DNA of 7,152 nucleotides, taken from contig CALKMQ010000200.1 of NCBI GenBank assembly GCA_938092125.1, positions 1-7,152 on the forward strand, in the 5' to 3' direction. The stretch comes from an uncultured bacterium. Lineage in GTDB: Bacteria; Fidelibacterota; Marinisomatia; Marinisomatales; UBA1611. This document shows, one piece after another, positions 1-7,121 of the stretch; position 1 is the stretch's first letter; each line of letters begins with the position of its first letter. Below the pieces are notes generated by a model. The model ran no database searches and was not told the origin of the DNA. It saw only the letters and a list, made by a program, of their open reading frames with translations. The translations under genes were made by a program, and so were the position numbers.

Positions 1-71
1 CTGGGGCGAAGGGAGTCGAACCCCTACTGCCTGGACCAAAACCAGGTGTCCTACCATTAGACGACGCCCCA
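1..71 (-). tRNA. tRNA-Gln, anticodon UUG
   Basis: Reading the minus strand from 71 to 1 gives a 71-base cloverleaf. The acceptor stem pairs fully, TGGGGCG with CGCCCCA, and includes the U1-A72 pair and G73 discriminator typical of bacterial glutamine tRNAs. The D arm is GTCT/GGAC around an AATGGTA loop. The anticodon stem CCTGG/CCAGG encloses TTTTGGT, placing anticodon TTG at window 37-39, which reads CAA and, by wobble, CAG. The T arm is AGGGG/CCCTT with loop TTCGACT. The discriminator is base 1 of the window, so any encoded CCA tail lies outside. The gene starts 21 bases after the ispE stop with no terminator between, so it is probably processed from the ispE transcript. It is not a QueA substrate, because queuosine occurs in GUN-anticodon tRNAs. 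Confidence 0.97.
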
Positions 72-92
72 ATTTTTTATTTTACCAACTAA

Positions 93-938
93 TTAAACAG
101 GATGTGCGATAAATGTCTTGTGTCTTGGAAAAAAATGAGAATATGCTTTATCAATATTAGCATAATCATCGAAAATCCCATACACAGTCGAGCCAGAACC
201 CGACAGACTGGCAAACTTTGCTCCTAGAGCAATTAATTTATCTTTTATTGCACCAATCTCTGGATATGTTGGAAAAACAACAGATTCAAAATCATTCTCA
301 AAAAACTTCAACGTGTCAAGATTAATTGACTTGCCACGAAATGAGTCAGAAAACTTAGTAGGTGAAGAACAGTTATCCAAATTGTTTTTATATTGTGAAT
401 ATGCCCATTTCGTATCAATTGATATGTCAGGTGTAACAATTAAATAATGAGCATCTATCGAAGACCTTATACTTGTTAACTTTTCACCAATACCTTCACC
501 AACTTGAGTAGAGCCATTAATAAAAAATGGTACATCAGCGCCTATTCTCGAACCAATTTTTATTAGTTCGCTATCTGTCACCTCTAAATTATAAATTTCT
601 CGAAGTCCTTTCATTATGGCCGCTGCATTTGATGAGCCACTTCCAAGCCCACTACCCCTTGAAATATTTTTTTTTAAAACTATGTTTGCGCCACCGATCT
701 TATACAAGTTTTTAATATGATTATATGCTATTACACAAAGATTATTTTGATCATTTTGCAACCATTCTACATTTGAACTGAATTTGAGAGGACCGCCAGA
801 TTTTGAAATAGTTATAGTGTCAAATAAATCAATTTCTTGAAAAACAGTACTGATATTATGATATCCATCACTTCTTTTATTTAAAATCTTAAGTCCAATA
901 TTTACTTTGGCATAAGAATTTATATTAATTGAGTTCAT
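93..938 (-). CDS. ispE: 4-diphosphocytidyl-2-C-methyl-D-erythritol kinase
   Basis: Cytoplasmic GHMP-family kinase of the MEP isoprenoid pathway; it phosphorylates CDP-ME with ATP to give CDP-ME 2-phosphate. From the ATG at 938 the protein is 281 residues, close to the roughly 283 of E. coli IspE. Visible family motifs are the N-terminal SYAKVNIGL with substrate-binding Lys11, the ATP-binding loop GSGLGSGSSNAA at about 95-106, GADVPFF with the catalytic Asp135, and the C-terminal glycine motif SGSGST at about 246-251. I chose ATG 938 because it puts the AK motif where it usually sits. In-frame alternatives are ATG 947 and TTG 959; TTG 959 has GGAG 11 bases upstream. The gene overlaps the end of ispF by 14 bases (35 if TTG is used), implying translational coupling. 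The function is secure; the exact start is not. Confidence 0.95.
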   Translation of the reverse strand: MNSININSYAKVNIGLKILNKRSDGYHNISTVFQEIDLFDTITISKSGGPLKFSSNVEWLQNDQNNLCVIAYNHIKNLYKIGGANIVLKKNISRGSGLGSGSSNAAAIMKGLREIYNLEVTDSELIKIGSRIGADVPFFINGSTQVGEGIGEKLTSIRSSIDAHYLIVTPDISIDTKWAYSQYKNNLDNCSSPTKFSDSFRGKSINLDTLKFFENDFESVVFPTYPEIGAIKDKLIALGAKFASLSGSGSTVYGIFDDYANIDKAYSHFFPRHKTFIAHPV

Positions 939-1413
939 TTGAATCATTGATTGTAGCAATTGACATTACACTCCAACCTTTTGATTTTCCAACATAACCT
1001 AAATGATCAGTTGTAGTGGCTTTAATAGAAACCACTTTATCATCAATTTTTAATACACTGGATATATTTTTTCGGATTTCAGAAAGATAGTTTTCTATTT
1101 TTGGCTTTTGTAATATGATTGTACTATCAATATTTAATATTTGAGCCCCATGTTTTGATAAAAGCTTCCTTGTTTCAAATAAAAATAATTCACTTTTAAC
1201 ACCTTTCCACTTTTTCTGACTACTTGGAAAATATTTACCTATATCTCCAAGACATGCCGCACCAAGCAAGGCATCAACAATAGCGTGAATTAAAGCGTCT
1301 CCGTCAGAATGCCCTAAGGATCCAAAATCAGATTTAATTTTTATTCCCCCTACATATAGATCAAGCCCACTTTTTAATTGATGCACATCAAACCCTATTC
1401 CCGATCGGACCAT
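925..1413 (-). CDS. ispF: 2-C-methyl-D-erythritol 2,4-cyclodiphosphate synthase
   Basis: This enzyme cyclises CDP-ME 2-phosphate to MEcPP with release of CMP. The family is a homotrimer with a metal-bound active site at each subunit interface. The protein is 162 residues against about 159 in E. coli. The metal ligands are visible as Asp9 and His11 in GFDVHQL and His43 in DALIHAIVDAL. GHSDGDA (34-40) and DIG (57-59) match the substrate-binding segments, and KATTTDHLGYVGKSKGW (131-147) matches the C-terminal nucleotide pocket. Two deviations: the usual FPDTDP segment reads FPSSQK (62-67), and TTTE reads TTTD. The gene is a stand-alone ispF, not an IspDF fusion. It starts 2 bases after the ispD stop, with AGGGGGT 11 bases before its ATG, and its end overlaps ispE. 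Confidence 0.97.
   Translation of the reverse strand: MVRSGIGFDVHQLKSGLDLYVGGIKIKSDFGSLGHSDGDALIHAIVDALLGAACLGDIGKYFPSSQKKWKGVKSELFLFETRKLLSKHGAQILNIDSTIILQKPKIENYLSEIRKNISSVLKIDDKVVSIKATTTDHLGYVGKSKGWSVMSIATINDSNELN
971..974 (-). promoter_or_regulatory. Candidate ribosome binding site for a TTG start of ispE
   Basis: GGAG lies within ispF, 11 bases before TTG 959 and 23 bases before ATG 947. If functional it favours the upstream TTG start, which would add 7 residues to the 281-residue IspE and lengthen the overlap with ispF to 35 bases. It may be coincidental, because it also encodes the conserved Gly-Trp-Ser of IspF. Confidence 0.25.
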
Positions 1414-1415
1414 TT

Positions 1416-2093
1416 TTATGTTTTACCCCCTATTAATTTTACTAATTCCCAATCAAGGGCTTGAGTAATTTTTAAATTATTTGCATCTCCTTCTATTATT
1501 TTTGTTGTAAAACCAGCTAGTTCCATAATCATACTTTCATCAGTAATATTGACCTGAGGAAATAGTTTAAATGCCTTTAAGAGTTTTTCTTTTTGAAAAG
1601 TTTGTGGCGTCTGAGCCATCCAGATATAATTTCTATCTATCGTTTTTTTAATTATTTCATTTTCAACTTTTTTAATGGTATCTGTCGCAGCAACTGCTAC
1701 AATCGAGCTATCAAATTCAGAACAAGCTTCAATAGTTTTTTTTATATATGAAGATCTAACAAAAGGTCTAGCTGCATCATGAATGCAAACAAGATTGTAT
1801 TTATCTTCGACAGCACTTAACCCGTTCATTACTGAATTTTGTCTCGACTTACCACCTTTAACGATTTTTATATCAATTTGATTAGAAAACTTATCAACCG
1901 TTCGAGAGCTCTGAACTTCCGATACAAACTCTTGAGGAATAACCAGAATTACTTCCCCCACATATTCTGATTGAACAAACGTATTTAATGAGTAAGTCCA
2001 TAATGGCTCACCATTAAGCTTTTTAAATTGTTTTTTTTCTCCAAATCTAGTGCCAGAACCAGCAGCAAGAATTATAGCAGAAACTTTATTCAA
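1416..2093 (-). CDS. ispD: 2-C-methyl-D-erythritol 4-phosphate cytidylyltransferase
   Basis: Transfers CMP from CTP to 2-C-methyl-D-erythritol 4-phosphate, giving CDP-ME in the MEP pathway. The 225-residue protein has a complete nucleotidyltransferase pattern: LAAGSGTRFG (9-18) with Arg16, Lys21 in KKQF, GGKSRQNSV (80-88), HDAARPFV (105-112) with the metal-binding Asp106, Arg154 in TIDRN, QTPQTF (161-166), TDES (184-187) and Lys208 in NLKIT. Length is normal for a single-domain IspD. The start codon is TTG at 2093. No ATG is available, because the frame is closed five codons upstream by the TAG stop of queA, which lies in the same frame. The ribosome binding site is weak (AAGAGAT close to the TTG). 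The gene follows queA by 15 bases and precedes ispF by 2, so it is probably translated from a shared mRNA. Confidence 0.96.
   Translation of the reverse strand: MNKVSAIILAAGSGTRFGEKKQFKKLNGEPLWTYSLNTFVQSEYVGEVILVIPQEFVSEVQSSRTVDKFSNQIDIKIVKGGKSRQNSVMNGLSAVEDKYNLVCIHDAARPFVRSSYIKKTIEACSEFDSSIVAVAATDTIKKVENEIIKKTIDRNYIWMAQTPQTFQKEKLLKAFKLFPQVNITDESMIMELAGFTTKIIEGDANNLKITQALDWELVKLIGGKT
1425..1431 (-). promoter_or_regulatory. Ribosome binding site of ispF
   Basis: AGGGGGT lies within the last codons of ispD, 11 bases before the ispF ATG at 1413. The purine run stands out in an AT-rich region. The spacing is slightly long, but the match supports this start. Confidence 0.45.
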
Positions 2094-2108
2094 ATCTCTT
2101 TTACAATG

Positions 2109-3164
2109 CTATACGATAATCATCGCGTCGCCATAACTAAGAAAATTATAATCATGTTTTTTTGCTTCACGATAGGCTTTTTTCAATAAATCAATATCAG
2201 CAAAGGCACTAACCATCATCATTAATGTAGATTTTGGAGTATGAAAATTGGTAATCATTGAATCAACCATTTTATAATCATAAGGAGGATAAATAAACTT
2301 ATCTGTCCAACCTCGTTTTGGAGATACCATAAAACCCGAAACGACCACAGTCTCTAATGCTCTAATTGTCGAAGTCCCGACTGCTACAATTTTCCGGTGC
2401 CTCTTTCTAGCATCATTTATTGCCATGGCTGTTTTTGGTGAAACCTCAAAATATTCGGAATCCATCTGATGTCTATTTAAATCTTCAACTTGAACAGGTC
2501 TGAAAGTTCCAAGACCGATATGGAGTGTAATATATTCTATTTTTACACCTTTTTTTTCAAGTTTTTTTATTAAATCATTTGTGAAATGAAGACCCGCAGT
2601 AGGAGCAGCTACAGCACCGCGTTCAGACGCATATACTGTTTGATACCTTTTCTTATCACTAGGTTCCGGATCTCTGGTAATGTATGGTGGCAATGGAGAA
2701 GTACCTATTTTATCGATTATTTTATGAAGTTCTTCTTGGCTTTCAGATTCAAATCGAACAACCCTTCCACCTGAAACAGTATTATCAATCACATCACACA
2801 TTAGTTTTGGTGTAAAAACTAATTTATTTCCTATCCTAACTTTTCTTGCCGGGCGAACCATTACTTCCCATAAGTTTTGAGCAAGTTCTCTCAAAAGAAA
2901 AACTTCTACTTTAGCATCTGTTCTATCCTTAGTTGCAAATAACCTGGCTGGAAATACCTTTGTATTATTTAAGATTAATAAATCATTTTTTCTTAAGTGA
3001 TCTACAATATTACTAAATTTTTTATGCTCAATAGTTTTTTTCTCCCTATCAACGACCATTAGTTTAGACTGGTCTCTTTTTTCGCCTGGATACTGGGCAA
3101 TGTACTTTTTTGGCAACGGGTAATCGAAATCTCCAAGTTTAAATTTTTTCTTTTTTTCAATCAT
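2109..3164 (-). CDS. queA: S-adenosylmethionine:tRNA ribosyltransferase-isomerase
   Basis: QueA transfers and isomerises the ribosyl group of S-adenosylmethionine onto 7-aminomethyl-7-deazaguanine at position 34 of tRNAs for Asp, Asn, His and Tyr, making epoxyqueuosine. The 351 residues match the usual length. Family motifs in order are FDYPLPKKYIAQYP (13-26), LILNNTKVFPARL (63-75), RYQTVYA (173-179), GAVAAPTAGLHFT (183-195), LHIGLGTFRPV (214-224), VGTSTIRALE (262-271), GWTDKFIYPPY (285-295), TNFHTPKSTLMMMVSAFA (305-322) and the C-terminal SYGDAMII. The commonly seen HxMHSE motif reads HQMDSE (232-237). The start ATG at 3164 overlaps the ruvB end by 8 bases and has AAAAGGA upstream, one of the better Shine-Dalgarno matches in the window. 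Other queuosine genes are not in the window. Adjacency to ruvB is a recurrent bacterial arrangement. Confidence 0.97.
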   Translation of the reverse strand: MIEKKKKFKLGDFDYPLPKKYIAQYPGEKRDQSKLMVVDREKKTIEHKKFSNIVDHLRKNDLLILNNTKVFPARLFATKDRTDAKVEVFLLRELAQNLWEVMVRPARKVRIGNKLVFTPKLMCDVIDNTVSGGRVVRFESESQEELHKIIDKIGTSPLPPYITRDPEPSDKKRYQTVYASERGAVAAPTAGLHFTNDLIKKLEKKGVKIEYITLHIGLGTFRPVQVEDLNRHQMDSEYFEVSPKTAMAINDARKRHRKIVAVGTSTIRALETVVVSGFMVSPKRGWTDKFIYPPYDYKMVDSMITNFHTPKSTLMMMVSAFADIDLLKKAYREAKKHDYNFLSYGDAMIIV

Positions 3165-4185
3165 TGAATAAATCCTTTTGGTTATTTTTGTTTATTGTTT
3201 TTCCAAGTAGTTCGTATGCTGATTCTTGAGCAATTCTTCCTCTTGAAGTTCTTTGCATGAATCCTTGTTTAATTAAATAAGGCTCATAAACGTCCTCTAT
3301 GGTTGCGGGGTCTTCTCCTACTGCAACGCCTAATGACTTTATGCCTACGGGCCCCCCTGAAAATTTATCTATTAATACTTCTAAGATATTTCTATCCATT
3401 ATGTCTAGTCCAAATTTATCAACGCCTAAACGGTTTAACGCTTTGTTTGCGACCTCATAAGTAATTTCCCCACTCGCTTTTACTTGGGCATAATCCCTTG
3501 CTCTTCGAAGTATTCGATTCGCTACTCTAGGAGTACCTCTACTTCTTTTCGCGAGTTCCATCGCACCATTGTCGTCTATTTTAACTTCTAATATTTCCGC
3601 AGATCTGCAAATTATATGGAATAAATCTTCGGCACCATAATAATCTACTCTCAAAACAATGCCGAACCTATCTCTTAATGGGGAGGTTAAGTTTCCCAAC
3701 CTAGTTGTTGCACCGACTAAGGTAAAAGGGTCTACGTCCAATTGCACACTTCGAGCACTTGGGCCTTTATCAATCATGATATCAATTTTAAAATCTTCCA
3801 TTGCTGAGTACAAATATTCTTCAACAACACTATTCAATCTATGGATTTCATCTATGAAAAAGACATCTCTATGCTGTATATTTGTTAACATACCAGCTAA
3901 GTCTCCAGCTCGATCGATTACGGGGCCAGATGCTTGCTTAATGCTCACATTTAGTTCCTTGGAAATAATATTAGCTAATGTTGTTTTACCTAGGCCGGGA
4001 GGCCCAAATAATAAAACATGGTCAAGTGCTTCTTCTCTTCCGTTTGCAGCATCTATATACAACTTTAAATTATCAACTAATTTTTTTTGACCAATAAATT
4101 CATCAAATTTAACAGGCCTAAGTGATTTTTCTAAAATTATATCTTCTTCAAATGGACTCGGGTCTGTGATAAATATATCTGTCAT
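3157..4185 (-). CDS. ruvB: Holliday junction branch migration ATPase RuvB
   Basis: Hexameric AAA+ motor that, with RuvA, drives branch migration of Holliday junctions in recombinational repair. The 342-residue protein has the N-terminal LRPVKFDEFIGQ (22-33), Walker A GPPGLGKTT (61-69), Walker B FFIDEIHRL (109-117), sensor 1 GATTR (158-162), the arginine-finger segment SPLRDRFG (168-175) and sensor 2 RGTPR (216-220). It ends in the RuvB winged-helix domain, recognisable by GGPVGIKSLGVAVGED (277-292) and YEPYLIKQGFMQRTSRGR. Length equals the family norm. No Shine-Dalgarno sequence is visible before the ATG at 4185. Its stop lies inside queA, an 8-base overlap that suggests coupled translation. 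ruvA and ruvC are not adjacent here; the upstream neighbour is uvrA, 83 bases away. Confidence 0.98.
   Translation of the reverse strand: MTDIFITDPSPFEEDIILEKSLRPVKFDEFIGQKKLVDNLKLYIDAANGREEALDHVLLFGPPGLGKTTLANIISKELNVSIKQASGPVIDRAGDLAGMLTNIQHRDVFFIDEIHRLNSVVEEYLYSAMEDFKIDIMIDKGPSARSVQLDVDPFTLVGATTRLGNLTSPLRDRFGIVLRVDYYGAEDLFHIICRSAEILEVKIDDNGAMELAKRSRGTPRVANRILRRARDYAQVKASGEITYEVANKALNRLGVDKFGLDIMDRNILEVLIDKFSGGPVGIKSLGVAVGEDPATIEDVYEPYLIKQGFMQRTSRGRIAQESAYELLGKTINKNNQKDLFND
3173..3179 (-). promoter_or_regulatory. Ribosome binding site of queA
   Basis: AAAAGGA lies inside the last codons of ruvB, with the queA ATG beginning 8 bases after its final A. It supports ATG 3164 as the queA start and therefore the 8-base ruvB/queA overlap. 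Confidence 0.6.
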
Positions 4186-4202
4186 ATAATGGAACTAAAT
4201 TT

Positions 4203-4233
4203 ATTCTAATAGATACTAAAATTACGAATTCAA
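4203..4233 (-). promoter_or_regulatory. Possible weak promoter upstream of ruvB
   Basis: In the 83-base gap between uvrA and ruvB, the minus strand shows TTGAAT (4233-4228) and TAGAAT (4208-4203) separated by 19 bases, a sigma-70-like pair with an over-long spacer. Transcription would begin about 10 bases before the ruvB ATG, leaving a very short leader with no Shine-Dalgarno. The sequence is AT-rich, so chance matches are likely. The gap contains no clear terminator hairpin, so read-through from uvrA is equally possible. Confidence 0.2.
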
Positions 4234-4268
4234 GCGTCAGACACCAAGAAGACTAATTCTAATTGTAA

Positions 4269-7121
4269 TTATTTTAATATATCTTTTAAAAAATGACCAG
4301 TATATGACTTTTTATCCCCTGCCACCACTTCCGGTGTCCCGCATATAATAATCTCTCCACCTTCATCCCCACCTTCAGGTCCAAGATCAATTACCCAATC
4401 TGATGATTTTATTACATCCATATTATGTTCAATAATTAAAACTGTATTGCCGCGATCAACTAATTGCTGTAGGACTTTAAGAAGTATTCTTATATCTTCA
4501 AAGTGTAGCCCCGTAGTAGGTTCATCGAGAATGTATAAAGTTTTACGTGTGTTCATTTTTGAAAGTTCTGTTGACAACTTTACTCTTTGAGCTTCTCCAC
4601 CAGAAAGAGTAGTAGCTTGCTGCCCTAAATGTATATATCCTAAGCCTACATCTTTCAGAGTTTGTAATTTTTTCGTTACTGCTGGAATATTTTCGAAAAA
4701 TCCTATTGCTTCATCCACATCCATATCCAATACATCTGATATTGATTTACCTTTATATTTTATTTCTAAGGTTTCTCTATTGTATCTCTTTCCATTGCAT
4801 ATTTCACACGTTACATATACGTCAGGCAAAAAATTCATTTCTATTTTTATTATCCCATCACCCTCGCAAGATTCGCACCTACCGCCTTTAACATTAAAAG
4901 AAAACCTACCAGGCTTATAGCCTTTAATTTTTGAATCAGGTAATTTAGCAAAGAGATCTCGAACAAAAGTAAAAAGACCTGTATATGTAGCGGGGTTTGA
5001 TCGAGGCGTCCTACCAATTGGTTTTTGATCAATTTGAATAACTTTGTCGATGAACTTTAAACCTTCAATGGATGAATACTCTAACGGGTAAACCCTAGAC
5101 CTATTTATGTGTTGAGTAATTATTGGATATAAAGTTTCATTAATTAAAGTGCTTTTTCCACTCCCTGAAACACCAGAGATTGATATTAATTTCCCCAATG
5201 GAAATTCTACATCTATGTTTTTTAAATTATTCCCCTTAGCTCCAGTAAGTTTAATTGATGACGTCTTACCTAGCCTTCTATTTTTTGGAATTTCAATAGA
5301 TCTTTGACCTGATAAATATTTTCCAGTTAGCGATTTTTTTGACTTGTATATTTCTTTAGGCTCTCCAGCAAAAACAACTTCGCCACCAAGCTTTCCTGCT
5401 TTTGGTCCAATATCTATAATATAATCGGATGATTCCATTGTCTCTTGATCATGCTCAACAACGAGTATGGAGTTTCCGATATCTCTTAATGTCTTTAGTG
5501 TTGAAAGTAATCTTGCATTATCCCTCGAGTGCAAGCCTATAGAAGGCTCATCAAGTATATATAATACGCCCATTAATTGTGAACCAATTTGCGTTGCAAG
5601 ACGAATTCTTTGAGATTCTCCGCCAGATAAGGTAGCGGCAGACCTACTCAATGATAAATATCCAAGCCCTACGTTATTTAAAAAAGATAATCGCTGGTTA
5701 ATTTCTTTTAAAATTTGATCCGCAATCTGTTCTTCTTTTCTGGAGAGTGTAATTTTATCGAAAAAGACCTGTAAGTTTTTTACTGATAACGAGGATATCT
5801 CACCAAGGTTTTTCCCGCCAATGAGCACTGACCTACTCTCTTTCTTAAGTCTCGTTCCATTACAATTAGAACAATCTCGCATACTCATAAACTGTTCTAT
5901 CCACTCCCTTACCCCATTGGATTTTGTTTGCTTATATCTTCGCATTAGATTTGGAATTGCACCTTCCCAACCGCCGCTGTATGTGCCTGACCACCTATCT
6001 GAACTATATTGCATTTGATATTCTGTCTTGCCCGAACCATATAGAAGTTCATAGCGAGTATCTTTATCAAGCTTTATCCATGGAGTAGAAAAACTAAAGT
6101 TCAAATGCTTTGATAGGCTCTTTAAAATACTTCCATACCAGTTACCCCTGGGCTGTTCACCAAGTGAAATAATCGCGCCTTGTACTAGTGACTTATTTTT
6201 ATCGGGGACTACTAAATCTGGATTAACCTCCATATGTGTACCGATACCTTCACACTTTTTACATGCACCAAATGGAGAGTTAAATGAAAACATTCTAGGA
6301 GTTAACTCTTCAAGACTAACTTCGCATTTAGCACAAGCAAAGTTTTCACTAAATATGTGATCTTCACCTTTTAACTCATGTACAACAATTAATCCTTCTC
6401 CTAGCTTTAGAGCTAATTCAACAGACTCCGTAATTCTTTCATGCATAGCATCTTCTACTACTAATCTATCTACTAAAATCTCAATCGTATGTTTTTTGTT
6501 TTTATCCAGATTGATTATATCATCAACCTTATAAACAATCCCATCAACCCTTATTCTCAAAAATCCTTTTTTTTGGATTTGTTTGATTAAATTTTTGTGC
6601 TGACCCTTTTTGCTTCTAATAATAGGAGCTAAAATGTAAAATTTAGTTTTCTGTTTAATTTTATATATAGTGTCAACTATTTGTTGTACTGATTGTTTTT
6701 CAATGGGGTCATTACATTCCCAACAAACAGGTTGCCCTACATGGGCGTAAAGCAATCTTAAATAATCATGGATTTCAGTGACGGTACCAACCGTACTTCT
6801 TGGGTTCCTAGCGCTAGCTTTTTGCTCAATGCTAATCGCAGGCGACAAGCCTTCGATAGTATCCATATCTGGCTTCTCCATAAGGCCTAAAAATTGTCTC
6901 GCATATGTTGATAATGACTCAACATATCGACGTTGTCCTTCAGCATATATGGTATCAAATGCTAACGAGGATTTTCCTGAACCAGAAAGACCTGTAATTA
7001 CAACTAATTTATCTCGAGGTATACTAATGTCAATATCTTTAAGATTATGTTGACGCGCACCTTTCACAACAATTTGCGTTAAAGATTTTTCGTTATCATT
7101 TGTTTTATTAATTTTAGGCAT
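4269..7121 (-). CDS. uvrA: UvrABC excinuclease subunit A
   Basis: UvrA is the damage-sensing ABC ATPase of nucleotide excision repair; it dimerises, finds bulky lesions and loads UvrB. The 950 residues are full length. The first ATPase has Walker A GLSGSGKSS (44-52), signature LSGGESQR (498-505), Walker B YILDEP (521-526) and VVEHD (554-558). The second has GVSGSGKST (650-658), LSGGEAQR (839-846), YILDEP (863-868) and IIEHN (896-900). Zinc modules are visible as Cys263/266/287/290 and Cys749/752/772/775. Cys133/136 with Cys417/420 fit the third module known in Bacillus-type UvrA. The UvrB-binding (about 130-245) and insertion (about 290-400) regions are present. ATG 7121 is the only plausible start, since a TAA lies in frame two codons upstream. 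AAAGG abuts the ATG directly, unusually close for a Shine-Dalgarno. The promoter region is cut off by the window edge. Confidence 0.99.
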   Translation of the reverse strand: MPKINKTNDNEKSLTQIVVKGARQHNLKDIDISIPRDKLVVITGLSGSGKSSLAFDTIYAEGQRRYVESLSTYARQFLGLMEKPDMDTIEGLSPAISIEQKASARNPRSTVGTVTEIHDYLRLLYAHVGQPVCWECNDPIEKQSVQQIVDTIYKIKQKTKFYILAPIIRSKKGQHKNLIKQIQKKGFLRIRVDGIVYKVDDIINLDKNKKHTIEILVDRLVVEDAMHERITESVELALKLGEGLIVVHELKGEDHIFSENFACAKCEVSLEELTPRMFSFNSPFGACKKCEGIGTHMEVNPDLVVPDKNKSLVQGAIISLGEQPRGNWYGSILKSLSKHLNFSFSTPWIKLDKDTRYELLYGSGKTEYQMQYSSDRWSGTYSGGWEGAIPNLMRRYKQTKSNGVREWIEQFMSMRDCSNCNGTRLKKESRSVLIGGKNLGEISSLSVKNLQVFFDKITLSRKEEQIADQILKEINQRLSFLNNVGLGYLSLSRSAATLSGGESQRIRLATQIGSQLMGVLYILDEPSIGLHSRDNARLLSTLKTLRDIGNSILVVEHDQETMESSDYIIDIGPKAGKLGGEVVFAGEPKEIYKSKKSLTGKYLSGQRSIEIPKNRRLGKTSSIKLTGAKGNNLKNIDVEFPLGKLISISGVSGSGKSTLINETLYPIITQHINRSRVYPLEYSSIEGLKFIDKVIQIDQKPIGRTPRSNPATYTGLFTFVRDLFAKLPDSKIKGYKPGRFSFNVKGGRCESCEGDGIIKIEMNFLPDVYVTCEICNGKRYNRETLEIKYKGKSISDVLDMDVDEAIGFFENIPAVTKKLQTLKDVGLGYIHLGQQATTLSGGEAQRVKLSTELSKMNTRKTLYILDEPTTGLHFEDIRILLKVLQQLVDRGNTVLIIEHNMDVIKSSDWVIDLGPEGGDEGGEIIICGTPEVVAGDKKSYTGHFLKDILK

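Noticed and set aside
1..71. tRNA-Gln as an integration (att) site of a mobile element
   Set aside because: No integrase, duplicated tRNA 3' end or foreign gene is visible, and the tRNA 3' flank is outside the window.
72..92. Promoter for the tRNA gene in the ispE-tRNA gap
   Set aside because: TAAAAT resembles a -10 box, but there is no -35 match at suitable spacing and transcription would start at the first base of the mature tRNA.
1..3164. Functional link between QueA and the neighbouring tRNA-Gln
   Set aside because: Queuosine is made in tRNAs with GUN anticodons (Asp, Asn, His, Tyr); the UUG anticodon has U34 and cannot be a substrate.
3659..4090. 143-codon open frame on the plus strand opposite ruvB
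   Set aside because: It lies wholly antisense to conserved RuvB motifs, has no Shine-Dalgarno sequence before its ATG, and its translation resembles no family I recognise; it is a shadow of ruvB.
4186..4268. Rho-independent terminator after uvrA
   Set aside because: I could find no GC-rich hairpin followed by a T run on the minus strand; only short, imperfect complementarities are present.
4850..5032. 60-codon minus-strand frame inside uvrA
   Set aside because: It is out of frame within the well-conserved second half of UvrA and has no independent support.
6778..7053. 91-codon open frame on the plus strand opposite the uvrA 5' region
   Set aside because: It is antisense to the Walker A and neighbouring conserved UvrA segments, whose constraint explains the open frame.
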